Assembly (NCBI GenBank): GCA_015680685.1
Contig: MNCI01009586.1
Span: 223,034-275,644 of the forward strand
Source: Gnetum montanum
Lineage: Eukaryota > Streptophyta > Gnetopsida > Gnetales > Gnetaceae
Reading direction: 5' to 3'
Length of the DNA: 52,611 nucleotides
Both the position numbers and the translations under genes were made by a program. Positions 1 through 10,560 of the stretch are shown in pieces; the first letter of the stretch is position 1, and every line of letters starts with the position of its first letter. The notes below the pieces were generated by a model. It searched no databases. It saw only the letters and a program-made list of their open reading frames with translations, and was not told where the DNA came from.

Positions 1-5
1 CCTCT

Positions 6-13
6 TATTTATA
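6..13 (-). promoter_or_regulatory. TATA box of the minus-strand LTR
   Basis: TATTTATA on the plus strand reads TATAAATA on the minus strand. The same box sits at the equivalent place in the other LTRs (21559-21566 plus, 23655-23662 minus, 24882-24889 minus, 33536-33543 minus, 49522-49529 plus), followed by an AAGAGG-type context in several. The conserved position supports its being the LTR core promoter. Confidence 0.6.
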
Positions 14-24
14 GATTTGACGGT

Positions 25-137
25 GGACCGCAATATTGCGGACCGCGATATCGCAGACCACGATATCGCGTACATGATATCGCAGGGGACAACACAATAT
101 CGCGTACGCGATATCACAGTGCATGCAATATCGCGTC
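25..137. repeat. Cluster of palindromic GATATCGC units in an LTR
   Basis: At least eight copies of ATATCGC/GCGATAT or one-base variants lie in about 110 bases, many separated by 10-20 bases. They lie upstream of the TATA box in LTR orientation, where enhancer-like repeats of LTR promoters usually sit. Weaker clusters occur in the LTRs near 49458-49506, 33560-33620, 24905-24950, 43775-43820 and 21520-21545. Confidence 0.6.
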
Positions 138-170
138 TCATCACTAAGGGAAGCCCATTGGTCTTGCAAG

Positions 171-606
171 TTGTTAATGAACACAAGTATGACCATCTTG
201 AGCATATGTGTAGCACTTGGTAACCTAGCAACGCTTAACGTTTGGTAGCCTAGAAGCACTATACGTGTTCAGGATGTGTCTGGAAAGTGGGAACATGTAC
301 TTGTATTAAGCTAGTTAGGTAGTAGATAAACTAGATCTTAAATTACTCTACCTTTCATTCTCTTTGTAGGTGATTAAATTTATAAAACATGAAAGTGATA
401 AAAATCATATGCCTCAATTACACTTAAATAATATCCTTGAGCTTCACAAGTGTATTTGAGAAGACAATGAACATTCTCAATGCCCATTTCACTTCCTAGA
501 GAATTAGTGCACTAGAGAACTATACGTTCATGGAATTCAATTGAATTGTGCATGAATGCCTTAGTGATTCATATGGCTGGATGTAGGGGTACCTCATTGC
601 TCATCA
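171..606 (+). mobile_element. 5' LTR of element A, 3' part only
   Basis: It aligns base for base over most of its length with 21866-22294, including the TTGTTAATGAACACAAG start and the CTCATCA end. Bases 144-170 do not clearly match and may be junction sequence left by the insertion at the left edge. Confidence 0.75.
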
Positions 607-803
607 TTGGTTGTTTTGTGCATTATCTAGGATTTAGTGAAAAATTATTCAAATCATTGAAATAAACCTTAGAGTCACATTACATCTTAAGATTACTACA
701 ACAATTTTAAGAAGCACATAGTGTTTTTATTCTCTAATATCAAATGTATTTTTCTCACAAGAATGTTTCTTCATCCAAGTCTGATGGAGTACATCCACCA
801 GTG
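607..803 (+). other. Degenerate PBS and leader of element A
   Basis: The LTR end is followed by TTGG and a T-rich version of the primer site that is clear in element F (50523-50541); the changes are mostly C to T. The remaining leader shows no further signal. Confidence 0.4.
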
Positions 804-2502
804 CCTCAACAATATTGAGTGGTATATGCTCATTCTAATGAGTATGTACCAAATTTCACCTTCATCCTACATTAGGATGAATAGCTGTGATGGTGTGACA
901 TGAAGGGCAACATTGTGTTTCCACCTGATCAATCCATTTTTGTAATGCTCCAAAAAATTCTTATACAATGGAGTCTCCAAGGACTTCATGCTGAGTATGT
1001 AGTGTAGCATAGTGATGCTAGGGATTATCATCCCACTGAGGCATAATGTCTCAAAGATTACCAGTTAGAACAACATTATAAATCTATGAAAGGAAAAGGA
1101 TTTAATGATTTCCCATTCTTGTTGTACCAAAAAGATGGTGGAGAGCCCTTCTCTAGGGGTTTTCCATTTAGTGAAATTTCTCTTTTTGACTTCAATGAAG
1201 GAGATCAAAACTAGAACTTGTAGTCCATGATTCACAATCCTAGTTCTAGTAAGAATGAATCCAATGACAAGGAAGGATCCAAAGAGGCAAGTCAAGGTAG
1301 GGATGTAGACAAGAAATAAGATTGTGATCATGGTTGCAATCAACGAAGAGATGATAGCAAGCACTGTGATGATGCTAGTCCTCCTTCCTCTTCACCTTCA
1401 TCATCATCCTCTTCTTCTTCTAACTCTAATCATAATCATAGAGGGTGTGACTATGATGGAGGTGATTGATGAAACCGAAATGATTGAAGGGACCATTGAG
1501 AGAGACACGATGCCATGAACAAAGGAGTAGTAGAGGGAATCAGAGGCACCAAAATCAAGGCCTTGATGAGCCTTTGCTTGCTACCTGAAGTATGGTAAAC
1601 ATTGCAGAGGCAGTATGAATTCCAACAAGGCATGTGAAGAATAGTTGGATCAAGAGGCTAGATATGAACAATATCCTTAGGTTCAAATGGGGATATAACT
1701 CATTAAAGATGCATGTTCCTTGTAGAACATAGAGAATGAATGGAAAAAGCTTAAATTATTTCCATGGACACTCATTAAAGAAGCAAAAAACTAGTATCGA
1801 TCCTTAGAATTAAAATCTATTAGATGATGGAGTATAATGCTTGAATTGTTCAATGAAAAATATCAAACATACTCTAGAGTGTCCAACTTGAGAAGGCAGA
1901 TCCAAGGATGGAAACAAGGAATACACAAATCCTTGGATATTGCCATCAGCCGATACTATTCTTTCATGCATAGATATTTTAACCATGGTCATTATCAACT
2001 AGATCAACTTTGCCACATTGTAGATGGGTTTCAATTTGAAATGAGAAGAACCCCTAGCATTTATGCCCAAGGGCAATTGTCAAAATTAAGTGTTCATCAA
2101 ATCCAAAGATTGATCAAGCAGGTAGCTAAAGAGGAAGGTGAATTACAAAAATGAGAAAGTGCAAAAGAGTATAATTGTGCTCCTTCCATTCGCAAGAGGA
2201 AGGTTCAATTTTGTGATAGTGAGGAAGAATTAGCACTTGATGAGGTGGAAAATAGGAAAGCCTTACCGCTTCAATAATTTTAATCCAAAATTACAGCTAA
2301 GGTTGATCAGTTATGGGACTTCATGAATAGTAGATTTCAAGTTGTCTTAAAAATTGCTAAAGAGTTTAAAGAACAAGGTAGTGATTGTGAGCAAAGGAGG
2401 CATAAAGAAATTGAATGTGCTTATCAAAAAGGTAAGGGAAAGATTGCTACAATAGAAGAAGTTGCAGAAAGTGAATCAAATGATGATTGTGGGATGATTG
2501 TG
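804..2502 (+). pseudogene. Element A gag, N-terminal and central part (decayed)
   Basis: Gag is the capsid/nucleocapsid protein of the retrotransposon. The region parallels the gag of element F (50768-52568) and of element B (minus strand). Shared blocks are the start near 829-900, a serine/histidine-rich linker (about 1380-1450), the segment around RLDMNN (about 1660), the capsid block with LELFNEKYQTYSRVSNLR (1837-1893), and a charged coiled-coil-like tail (2101-2500). The longest open piece is 1837-2154. There are several in-frame stops (for example where relatives have Trp or Gln codons) and shifts between frames. It breaks off at 2507, where element C is inserted, and resumes at 15088. 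Confidence 0.75.
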
Positions 2503-2507
2503 GGTGT

Positions 2508-4280
2508 TGTAGTGACTAAAAACATTAACAGCTACAACATCGAGGTCCACAAGCATATAGCCTAACCCTGAATCTACACAAGGGCCTGTTGGGGGTAGAG
2601 ATAGGGTGCCCTAAATGATCTAGCCAATCAAATAGGGACTTACTAGATGTAATGAGGGTGTATTATAGTTAGCTATAGTGCTAATGCAAAATGGTGTTAA
2701 GTGTTCAGGTGGTGTTTACAGTGTTAGCAGTGTCAGTGGTGTCAGTGGGGTTGAGCGTAGTCAAGAGTTTCAACGAGGTGGGTGGTGTCAACACGTGTAG
2801 ACCACCACCTGAGTGTAGTTTTAGGCATGGCTATGAGTTAAAACAAAAAAAAATTTAAAGAAAGAGAGAAAGAGAAGCATAATACCACCCTATATGGGGT
2901 TAAGCATAGTTAACACCAAAAGGGGTTAGAAGGTACGTAGTGTACAACAAGTGTAGTGGACAGTGTAGTCATAGTCTTCGAGGTATCTGGCCATGAACAT
3001 TGGTGCTCCACCAAGGTGTCTGCATCTACTGGGTTGGCCACTGTAATGTACCATTGGCTGTAGTATTTTGGTGGATTGTAGTGGTCTACAACTTCACCAA
3101 TATGCCTTCTTTCTTCTCCCAAGCGCTCCTTAGATCTAATCATGCCAAAAATCAGCCAACCTCAAAAATGTTGAGGGCACAGCTATTTATAAGTTTAGGG
3201 TTAGTGAAAAATTCAAGATGGTTGTTGTGTGGCGAAGGGGATGGTTGGGACTACACTCTCATCCAACTATGCTCTCCACTAGGCTAGTGGTGTTTACTTT
3301 GTTGTGCTTTGCAGAACTCTACAAGACTATGAGACTGTGACTATGCTACCAATTGCATGTGTATGTCGAGAAGACCACAAGGTACCTAAAAAATGATAGC
3401 CAGAGATTACACTCCATGATCTTACATGGGGTCGAGCATAGTTACAATTTCAGGGTAAAAGGATATACAAACAAAAAAATATTTTTCCCAACTATGCTTG
3501 CTGAAGGTGAGTTGACTTCATTCTGGAGTTGAGCATAGCACCATTACCATGTTGTGGAAGCTATTGGAGACCTTTTTGGTTGACTATGCTCTCCACAAGA
3601 AGCTAGCTATGCTCTAGGTTGGGGAAGAGCATAGTCTTAATGCTGGTGAAATCTGTGAAAAAATGGATTCTTGCAAACTACACTCTCCATGGGAGGCTAA
3701 ACTAGGGAAGAGTGTAGTCTCAAAACTTAGAAAAATTTGCAAAAAAAAAAGCTTTCGTGCTAACTACACTCTTCACGAGAGGTTGACTATGCTCTCCACA
3801 AGAGGCTAACTATGCTCCCATCTAGGGAAGAGTGTAGTCTCAACACTAGAAAAATTTGTGAAAAACTAGCTTTTGTGCTAACTACACTCTCAATGAGAGG
3901 CTATCTATGCTCTCCACTGGGGTCGAGTGTAATCTCAACACTTAGAAAAAATTTGCAAAAACTAGCCTTCATGTTGACTACACTCTCCACGAGAGGCTGA
4001 CTATGCTCTCATCTGCAGGAGAGCATAGTCTCAACACTTAGCCAAAATTGCAAAAACTTGGCCTTCGTGTTGACTATGCTCTCCACAAGACGCTGACTAT
4101 GCTCTCAACTAGGGGTGAGCATAGTCTTAACACTTGGTCAAAATTATGAAAATTGGCTTTTGTGCTAACTATGCTCTCCACAAGAGGCTGACTATGCTCT
4201 CAACTAGGTGAGAGCATAGCCTCAACACTTAGCCAAAATCTGTAGTCGAGATGCCATAGTCTAGATTTGGTGGTGTTTCA
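2508..4280 (-). mobile_element. Left LTR (3' LTR) of element C
   Basis: It aligns with 13269-15087 from AACATCGAGGTCCA near its start, through the CATGGCTATGAG block, to the hairpin array and the TTTGGTGGTRTTTCA end. Many differences are transitions. The sequence is non-coding in both copies. Open frames on either strand are repeat translations with no protein family signal. Confidence 0.75.
3540..4240. repeat. 95-bp tandem array with hairpins, left LTR of element C
   Basis: The unit is about 95 bases; successive ACTATGCTCTCC starts near 4073 and 4168 are 95 apart. Each unit holds two forward copies of GACTATGCTCTC and one inverted copy GAGAGCATAGTC. The second forward copy and the inverted copy can pair as a 12-bp stem around a short loop (for example 4095-4125). 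A spacer rich in AAAATTGCAAAAA links the units. Individual units vary by C/T and G/A changes. Confidence 0.8.
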
Positions 4281-4294
4281 TTGGCCCCTCTTTG
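4281..4294 (-). other. Polypurine tract of element C
   Basis: TTGGCCCCTCTTTG directly abuts the LTR end. On the minus strand it reads as a purine-rich tract ending at the LTR, as expected for the plus-strand primer of a minus-oriented element. Confidence 0.5.
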
Positions 4295-5968
4295 TTGACG
4301 TTTGGAAGAGTGGCCAAAGATGTCAACAAAGAATAGCAAAACACCACAATAGACTAGGCACCAACATTGCTTTTTAGTACCTAATCAGATGACATTGCAC
4401 CGTGCTTAAGAGTATTGTAAATAGTGGTATGCTAAATGGCTAGTAAGACATTGAAGTAAAAGATGTAGGTGATGTGCTAGGGATAAAAGGGAAGATAAGT
4501 TGTAAAGGGGATGTTATGACATAAGGACATCACAGCTAATGGTGACCATGGCACTAGAATGGCTTACCCTTGAAAACATTGACCTCCCATCAAAATGCTT
4601 GTAAGAAAGTCAAGGTGTAGGTTCAAGGCTAGACCAATTATGAAACTACTTTGCTGCTGGATTGCTTGGTGATGTGCTTTTCCCCCAATTTTTTTTAGTG
4701 GGGTGAACCTTATTTTGGCTTTGCATGTTACTGAATGCTTGCTATGAAGTAAAATGCTTTTCATCAAGTGAGTTGTGTGTCACTAGATGGGCTTTACTTC
4801 GTCATTGAAAAGACTACACAATATCTATACAACAGGTGTTTCCTCCCCAAGATGACTTATGTTACATCCGCCTGGGCTTTGACTAGACTACAGAGGCTTT
4901 CCATGGAATGACTTATGTTACATTTTCCTGGGCTTTGACCAGTCGACAAAGGCTTCCCACAAGACAACTTATGTTACATCTACCTTGGGAAGCTAACATT
5001 TGATGTGAGATGTGAAGAGGGTGCCATGTGGTCATAGCATGTGGGTGTCAAAAAGGTTCACAATCTTTGTTATGTAAGGAATGAAAGGGTATTGGAATGT
5101 AGGAGTAGATGTGAGTAGGCTATAATGGGATAATAGGGATATGCACTTTTGAGAGGTTTAACTAGTCTAATCATGCACATTGGAGTGATGTGGTGACTTG
5201 CTGCTACAATGAGATGCACTTTTGCATGACTGTCTAGGGCTTCATCCTACAAACAAAACTCTAATAAGACAAGAAAACCACACAATACATAAATGAAAAT
5301 ATACTATAAATGACAAAATCTAGAAGGCCACATTAGATTGCGAGTGTGCTCACTCACTTAATGTAGAAGGAGAGTTATAGTATTCTCACTCGCTTGCTTG
5401 TAGAAGAATAAAAAAAGTTGTTAATGACTGATCAAAAATCTAGCTTAAGGTCTTGGTAGACCATGGCTTTACTAGTTTAAGTTCTTAGCACACCACTGGG
5501 CCCATTTTAAGGTCCTAGTAGATCATGCAGTGCTAGTTTAAGTCCTAGTGGGCTACCCTATGCTAGTTTATCATCTTAGTGGATGTGTTGTGTCACTTTA
5601 GAATCATGGCGAACTACTAGTTTACAGTCATGGTGGACTTCAATGCTAGTTTAATATTGTAGCAAATGTGTCATGCAAGTTTAGGGTCATAGCAAACAAA
5701 GGCTTGCCTTACTTCATTAATGTGTGGTGTTGCATGCCAGATATAGTATGGCTTCATTGTGCAATGTTAATCTTGTAAAGTGTGCTATATCCTAGTGAGT
5801 GCTAGATGCATTGAATGACTTAATCAATGTTCTACACCCACGGGGCCCCTAGGTGTATTGACGAAATTGCATTTTTGCTAATTTATGTTAATAACTCATA
5901 ATATGTACATCAAAATTTTACATCTATGCATGTATACTAATGCTTTGCCTATTTCTTGTTAACTGTAG
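4295..5968. other. Non-coding internal part of element C with short tandem repeats
   Basis: No supported gene on either strand. It holds a 56-bp tandem repeat of about 2.5 units (4853-4990; GACTTATGTTACAT starts near 4854, 4910 and 4966) and a set of degenerate CTAGTTTAAGGTCNTRGT repeats (about 5460-5700). The latter are related to the array at 9340-9665. Confidence 0.5.
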
Positions 5969-8820
5969 GGTGCTACTAAAGCCCATTCTGATAGTAGTTG
6001 AGCTCATGGGCATTCTATGTTGTATGAGCAAACTTATCCCTAACACACCTATGCTAGACATGTGAGTGGATCATTACGCTATGTGGTTCTAGCCAAGAGC
6101 TTGGGAGTTCTCAAAATATTTATTGTAGTGGTTTGGTGTGATCATGTGGTCACACTTGGTGATTAAGGTTGCTAGTGCTACCACTAAGATGTTGCTACCC
6201 AAGACTAACTGGAGCATCCTAAAGTTCATCTCAGATGAGTCTACTACTAATGTTGATTGGGTAGGAGGCTCAAGTAGAGGTCCTAGGTGCATTCAATAGT
6301 TATCAAGAGTATGGCACATGATAGGGCTTACTTATTATAACAAGAGCAACACCCTTTTTATTATAACAAGAGTCACACAAAGGCCACCCTCATCATGAAA
6401 TATGGTGATGTAGAGGATGCAAAACACTAGCTATGCCACAAAGTGTTAAATGCACTGATGGGTCAGCTCATGCATGATGGGTTAATGGACCAATTCTTTG
6501 TCCTTAGCCTGAGTATCCTAGTAGTTGAAATGGTCAGTATCATCAACTCCTTTAACAGCGATGTCAAGCAGTTTGTCACCTAGGTGCATGACGTGATGGT
6601 AGTACTAGACCTTAGTGAAGCCTTCTTTGTTGATCTCTTTGGCATTCCTACTAATGGCCCGATGATTTTCAATAAGGCTAACAGGGAGGTGGACCACAAA
6701 GGGGAGATTGAGGACTGGTTGGGGGCCACTCAATCTCACAAAGGCATACCCATCAAAGATGTGCTAGTGCCTAAGGTGCAGGAGCTCTATCCTCTATTTA
6801 CGCTCGTGCCTTTCCAAAGTTGCTTTCCCAAGGAAAGATCCTAGGGGTGGAACAGACACGAGTGATGAAGGAGATGCTGATAGAGGGTACAAGGTTCAAC
6901 TAGGCTATGTACATAGCCATTGGCCTACATGTAGAGATTTCTAGACTTCGATTCAACCTCCAAGTGAGGTCTCACATCCATTTTACATTTTTCATGGGAT
7001 ACCTACAAAGGTTTGTAGAGATTTTGTTCATGTGAGATGATAGATGATGGATGGTGTATGACCATGAGCAACTATCCAGGCTATGGATCAAGCATATGTT
7101 CTTGATCACACACATGTAAGTCCCCCCATAGGGGATTGATAAGTCATTATCAATAATGACCAAGGGTCCTGTGGGGCATTTGCATTATTCATGCGATAAC
7201 ATAGGAAAGGGTCCTCTAGTTGGGGGATCTGAGCAAGACAGATCGCTACATAGTAGAGATGGTGGGGCTATCTATGGCCAAGATCAAGAGGCCATATCAT
7301 CAAGAGGAAGCTACCCCTGAGATTAGGAAACCAAGCCACAAAAGGATCCGCATTAAGCTACAAAGCTTGCGGGCAAATGTTGCATGTTAGTATGTGTAGC
7401 TTCTTAGATGCCTTAGTTACATTCACATATATATTATTATTATTATTATTTTCTTTTATTTTATACTATTAATTAGCTAATGATGTGCTATGCATAATGA
7501 TGTGCTATACGTGTATGTGTGTTAATTGTAGAAAAAGAAGAGAGGGTTGCAAGAGCAATGGGTAAGGCAGTAGTGGAGGAAGTGCCCCCTCAAGCTAAGG
7601 AGGTGGCGGCTCATGAAGATGAGCTTCACAAGGTGGTAGAGGTCCTCCAGCAATTGGAAGAAGAGGGGTTGCTCCACCCTGACAGGGATGACTTTGATAC
7701 TCTATTTGATCGTACGTAGCTAGGTAAGCCCCCTGCACTCATACTTGAGGGCTTGCTAGATAATCAACTTGTATTGCCATCTGTCTTCCCTTGTTTACTC
7801 TAGTATCTTTAGCTGTTAGGCCATATGCTAATTGCATCATTGTATTATAGCATCAAATATTCCTGCTAGTGATCCCACATCTACCTACTACATGGATCCA
7901 TGGGTAGATATGCCAAATAAATTCACCTTCATGGAAGGCATTATTGAAGACATGGTGGATCGCTTGCGATAAGTGAACCCTAAGCTTAGTATGAAAGCAA
8001 TGTCATTCCACTTTATGCTATCTTATTTACTACTTAAATGCTTAGTTTTTGGCTAAGATTGATCGATTTTTGTATGCCTACAGGTCCTAAGCTGCAATGG
8101 GATCTGACTAAGGTGGCCAAGGTGGATGTCCTACCTAATCTTCATCTTAAAGTTTATTAGGTGCCTTGTCACATGTACGAGACATCGAACAAGTGCACGC
8201 TTTCTTATGCAAAGGCATTGTGGGTTTGCAGATGCTCAAATGAGCACCTGTGGAAATGCATGCATGAATTATAAAAGAGGAAGACTAGCCAAGGTGAAAA
8301 GATGAAGGATCTTCAATCTAGATACAAATTCATAGCAACTAGATCATAGGGAGATGGCACCTAGCCTACCTCTGAGACTAAGTATGCCAAATATTGAATA
8401 GCTCTCAAAGGTAAGAACGAGGCCACATGGGAGCTGGTAGAGCAATAGCTCTAGATGAATTTGATTGCTTAGAAGAATCAAGATTGGAAGAATTATAGCA
8501 TGAAACTTTATCGATAGGAATATATGCATAAGAATCACAAGCATCAATACAAGCAGAAGCACGATGCGTACCTACAATGGTACAAGGAAGAGTCTATCGA
8601 ATGCTACCACCTTGAGATGTTTCTTGAGGTAACCGACAAGAAGTAGGCATATGACTTATTCATGCAAAGTATGGTCATGAGTGACTCTCCCATGAGATAG
8701 ATCATCACCCCCTCCAAAGAGGCCTCTTTTGCTACATTTTCCATGGAACCACCCACATGGACCACCATGGACAAACGAAAGACCCTTGCGGGTATTGACT
8801 TTGGCTAGGAAGACTGAATG
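5969..8820 (+). pseudogene. Decayed multi-exon-like segment of unknown function, antisense inside element C
   Basis: Protein-like reading frames occur on the plus strand, opposite to element C's gag. The clearest are 6584-6844 (86 codons, mixed charged and hydrophobic, with FVDLFGIPTNGPMIF) and 7531-7719 (Glu/Lys-rich, helical, ending DDFDTLFDRT). A third is a Lys/Tyr-rich stretch at 8280-8650, interrupted mostly by TAG where CAG or TGG is plausible. Likely splice acceptors (TTAACTGTAG at 5961, TTAATTGTAG at 7522, GCCTACAG at 8075) and AT-rich gaps suggest introns. I do not recognise a family. It may be a captured host gene or an extra antisense ORF of the element; accessory antisense ORFs are known in some Tat-lineage elements. 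Confidence 0.35.
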
Positions 8821-9339
8821 AAACTTTTTGAAGCTAATATCCTCTGCTGCTTGGAGGTTGGCCTTAGAAAGTTACCTCTAAAACTCATCGATGTGGGATC
8901 CTCCCAGGTTAGTTTCTACTATGTTAGTTTTTTTATGCTTTTTATGCTTTGAGTTAGCTCATGTAATGCATGCTTGCTTACTAATCGCGCATATTTGTTA
9001 ATGGTTGTGGCAAGTACTAGGTAATGTTGTAGGCCCTAACGACCCAATAGAAGAAACAGAACCTCCACCCCCACCTATTGCTACTGGTTAAGCATGAGCA
9101 GATGTACCTCCCACTAGGCTTTTTTGTTACATTTTTACTATGTGATGCTATTCATGCTATGTATTGTTATTCATATTACATTTGCTATGGATGATAATTT
9201 GCTAAATGTAATGTATAAACTTTTATCCCTATGTGACAATTTTATTGCATTTGCTATGAGTATGCAAGTTTGGGCCATTATGAGCCAAAGCAATATTAGG
9301 CCATTGCGAGCCATTGTGAGTTTGTTGTTAGTTTAAATC

Positions 9340-9665
9340 CTTGACAGGATTCATGTTAGTTTAAGGCCATAGCGGGAGGGCTGATGCTAGTTTTTGGCCA
9401 TTCTAGGCCACACATTGCTAGTTTAAGGCCATTCTGGGCCATGACAATAGTTTAAGGTCATTCTAGGCCTTAACGAGAGGATTGAAGGTGATAGTTTAAG
9501 GCCATTTTAGGTAGCATATTGCTAGTTTAAGGCCGTTCTAGGCCATAACTATAGTTTAAGATCATTCGGGGCCACATGTTGCTAGTTTAAGGCCATTCTA
9601 GGCTACAGCGATAGTTTAAGGCCATTCTGGACAACATGTTGCTAGTTTAAGGTCATTTTGGATCA
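9340..9665. repeat. Tandem array of about 30-bp CTAGTTTAAGGCC units
   Basis: About ten copies of TAGTTTAAGGCCATTCTRGGCCA follow each other at roughly 29-33-base spacing. Related degenerate copies lie at 5460-5700 on the other side of the exon-like segment, and at 22620-22690 outside the element. No coding potential. Confidence 0.7.
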
Positions 9666-10057
9666 TGGTGTTGCTATCTCTCTTTTTGGTGATTTTTGTG
9701 TTTATGATTTTTATTCACTTTGATATTTTTTGTGCATTAACCTAATAACTTCGAGAGTGTAAACTAAGAGAATGCATAAACAAAGAAAATAAATGTGTAA
9801 ACAAAGCAAATTGATGTGTAATAAGTAGAAAATAATGCTAATCTAAGCAAAACAAATGTGACATAAGAAAAAAGGTAAAATATAGGGTGCACTAAAGTAG
9901 ATAGTGGGTAGGCACCTAGCGCATTTTGAACTAACGAGATACCTTAGTCATGTAGTTGCTTCCTAACCTAATGTGGGTTAGGAGGCGTGTAAGGCCTAGA
10001 TTGCACTATCTAGTAGTCTCCTTGATCCTCGCTTGCTATGTCAAAGGAAAATTCTAC
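9666..10057. other. AT-rich spacer of element C
   Basis: Low-complexity sequence with many short TAAACAAAG and AATGTGT-like words. No gene or site supported. Confidence 0.4.
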
Positions 10058-10560
10058 CTAAAGGGCATCCTCTAGGAGGTCACCAACTTCTACCATTTTT
10101 TCAAGTGGCTTCGCCTCATGTGTTTCATTGTTTGCTGTAGGTGCATCATCAAGAAATTCAACTTCTGATCCTTGCTCCGTATCTATATTGTTGATGGCCA
10201 AAGGGGCAACATTATCACCATGGATGATAACTTTGCCACCTTCGTACAAGAAGTGAATTTCTTGATATATCATAGAGGAGATGGCTTGTAATTGGGCCAA
10301 CCAAAGTCTACCTAATATTAAGATAAATCCCAGCATTTCCTCTACAACAATGAATTCAGCAATGGTGGGGAATTGCTCCCCTACTACAAAGGCTATGGTA
10401 ACAATGCCCATGATGATGCTGCTCGATCCATTAAAGGATTTTAGACATGTGGGTTTCATTGGTCTAATCTGATCCATAAGGCCTAACTTATCCACAATAA
10501 TGAATGGTATAACATTTGTTGTTGCTTCATCATCAACATGCACTCTATGAATCTTGCATT
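10058..10560 (-). pseudogene. Element C aspartic protease region (Tat/Ogre-like)
   Basis: A 161-codon frame on the minus strand resembles the retropepsin region of Tat/Ogre-type gypsy elements. It has an N-terminal stretch around VIPFIIVDKLGL, a middle hydrophobic beta-rich segment, and then the family's LGRPWL-like block, seen here as LGRLWLAQLQAISSMIYQEI. It ends with a Lys/Gly strand and GDN. The tail is acidic. The catalytic Asp-Ser/Thr-Gly triad would lie upstream of the open part and was not found intact. It would process the Gag-Pol polyprotein. No RT follows downstream, which is unusual and makes this copy dependent on another element. Confidence 0.6.

Larger units (their letters stand above)
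1..143 (-). mobile_element. Gypsy LTR fragment, minus strand (promoter end)
   Basis: This is the reverse complement of the first part of the plus-strand LTR at 49456-49535: both share the ATATCGC-rich block and a TATAAATA box. It ends at 143 with TCATCA, the complement of the TGATGA that opens every LTR of this family here. The rest of the element lies left of the window. It sits directly beside, and probably inserted into, the 5' LTR of element A. Confidence 0.75.

Noticed and set aside
1-143. CRISPR-like array of ATATCGC repeats
   Set aside because: Spacers are short and not unique, units are palindromic, and the block is part of an LTR in a plant genome.
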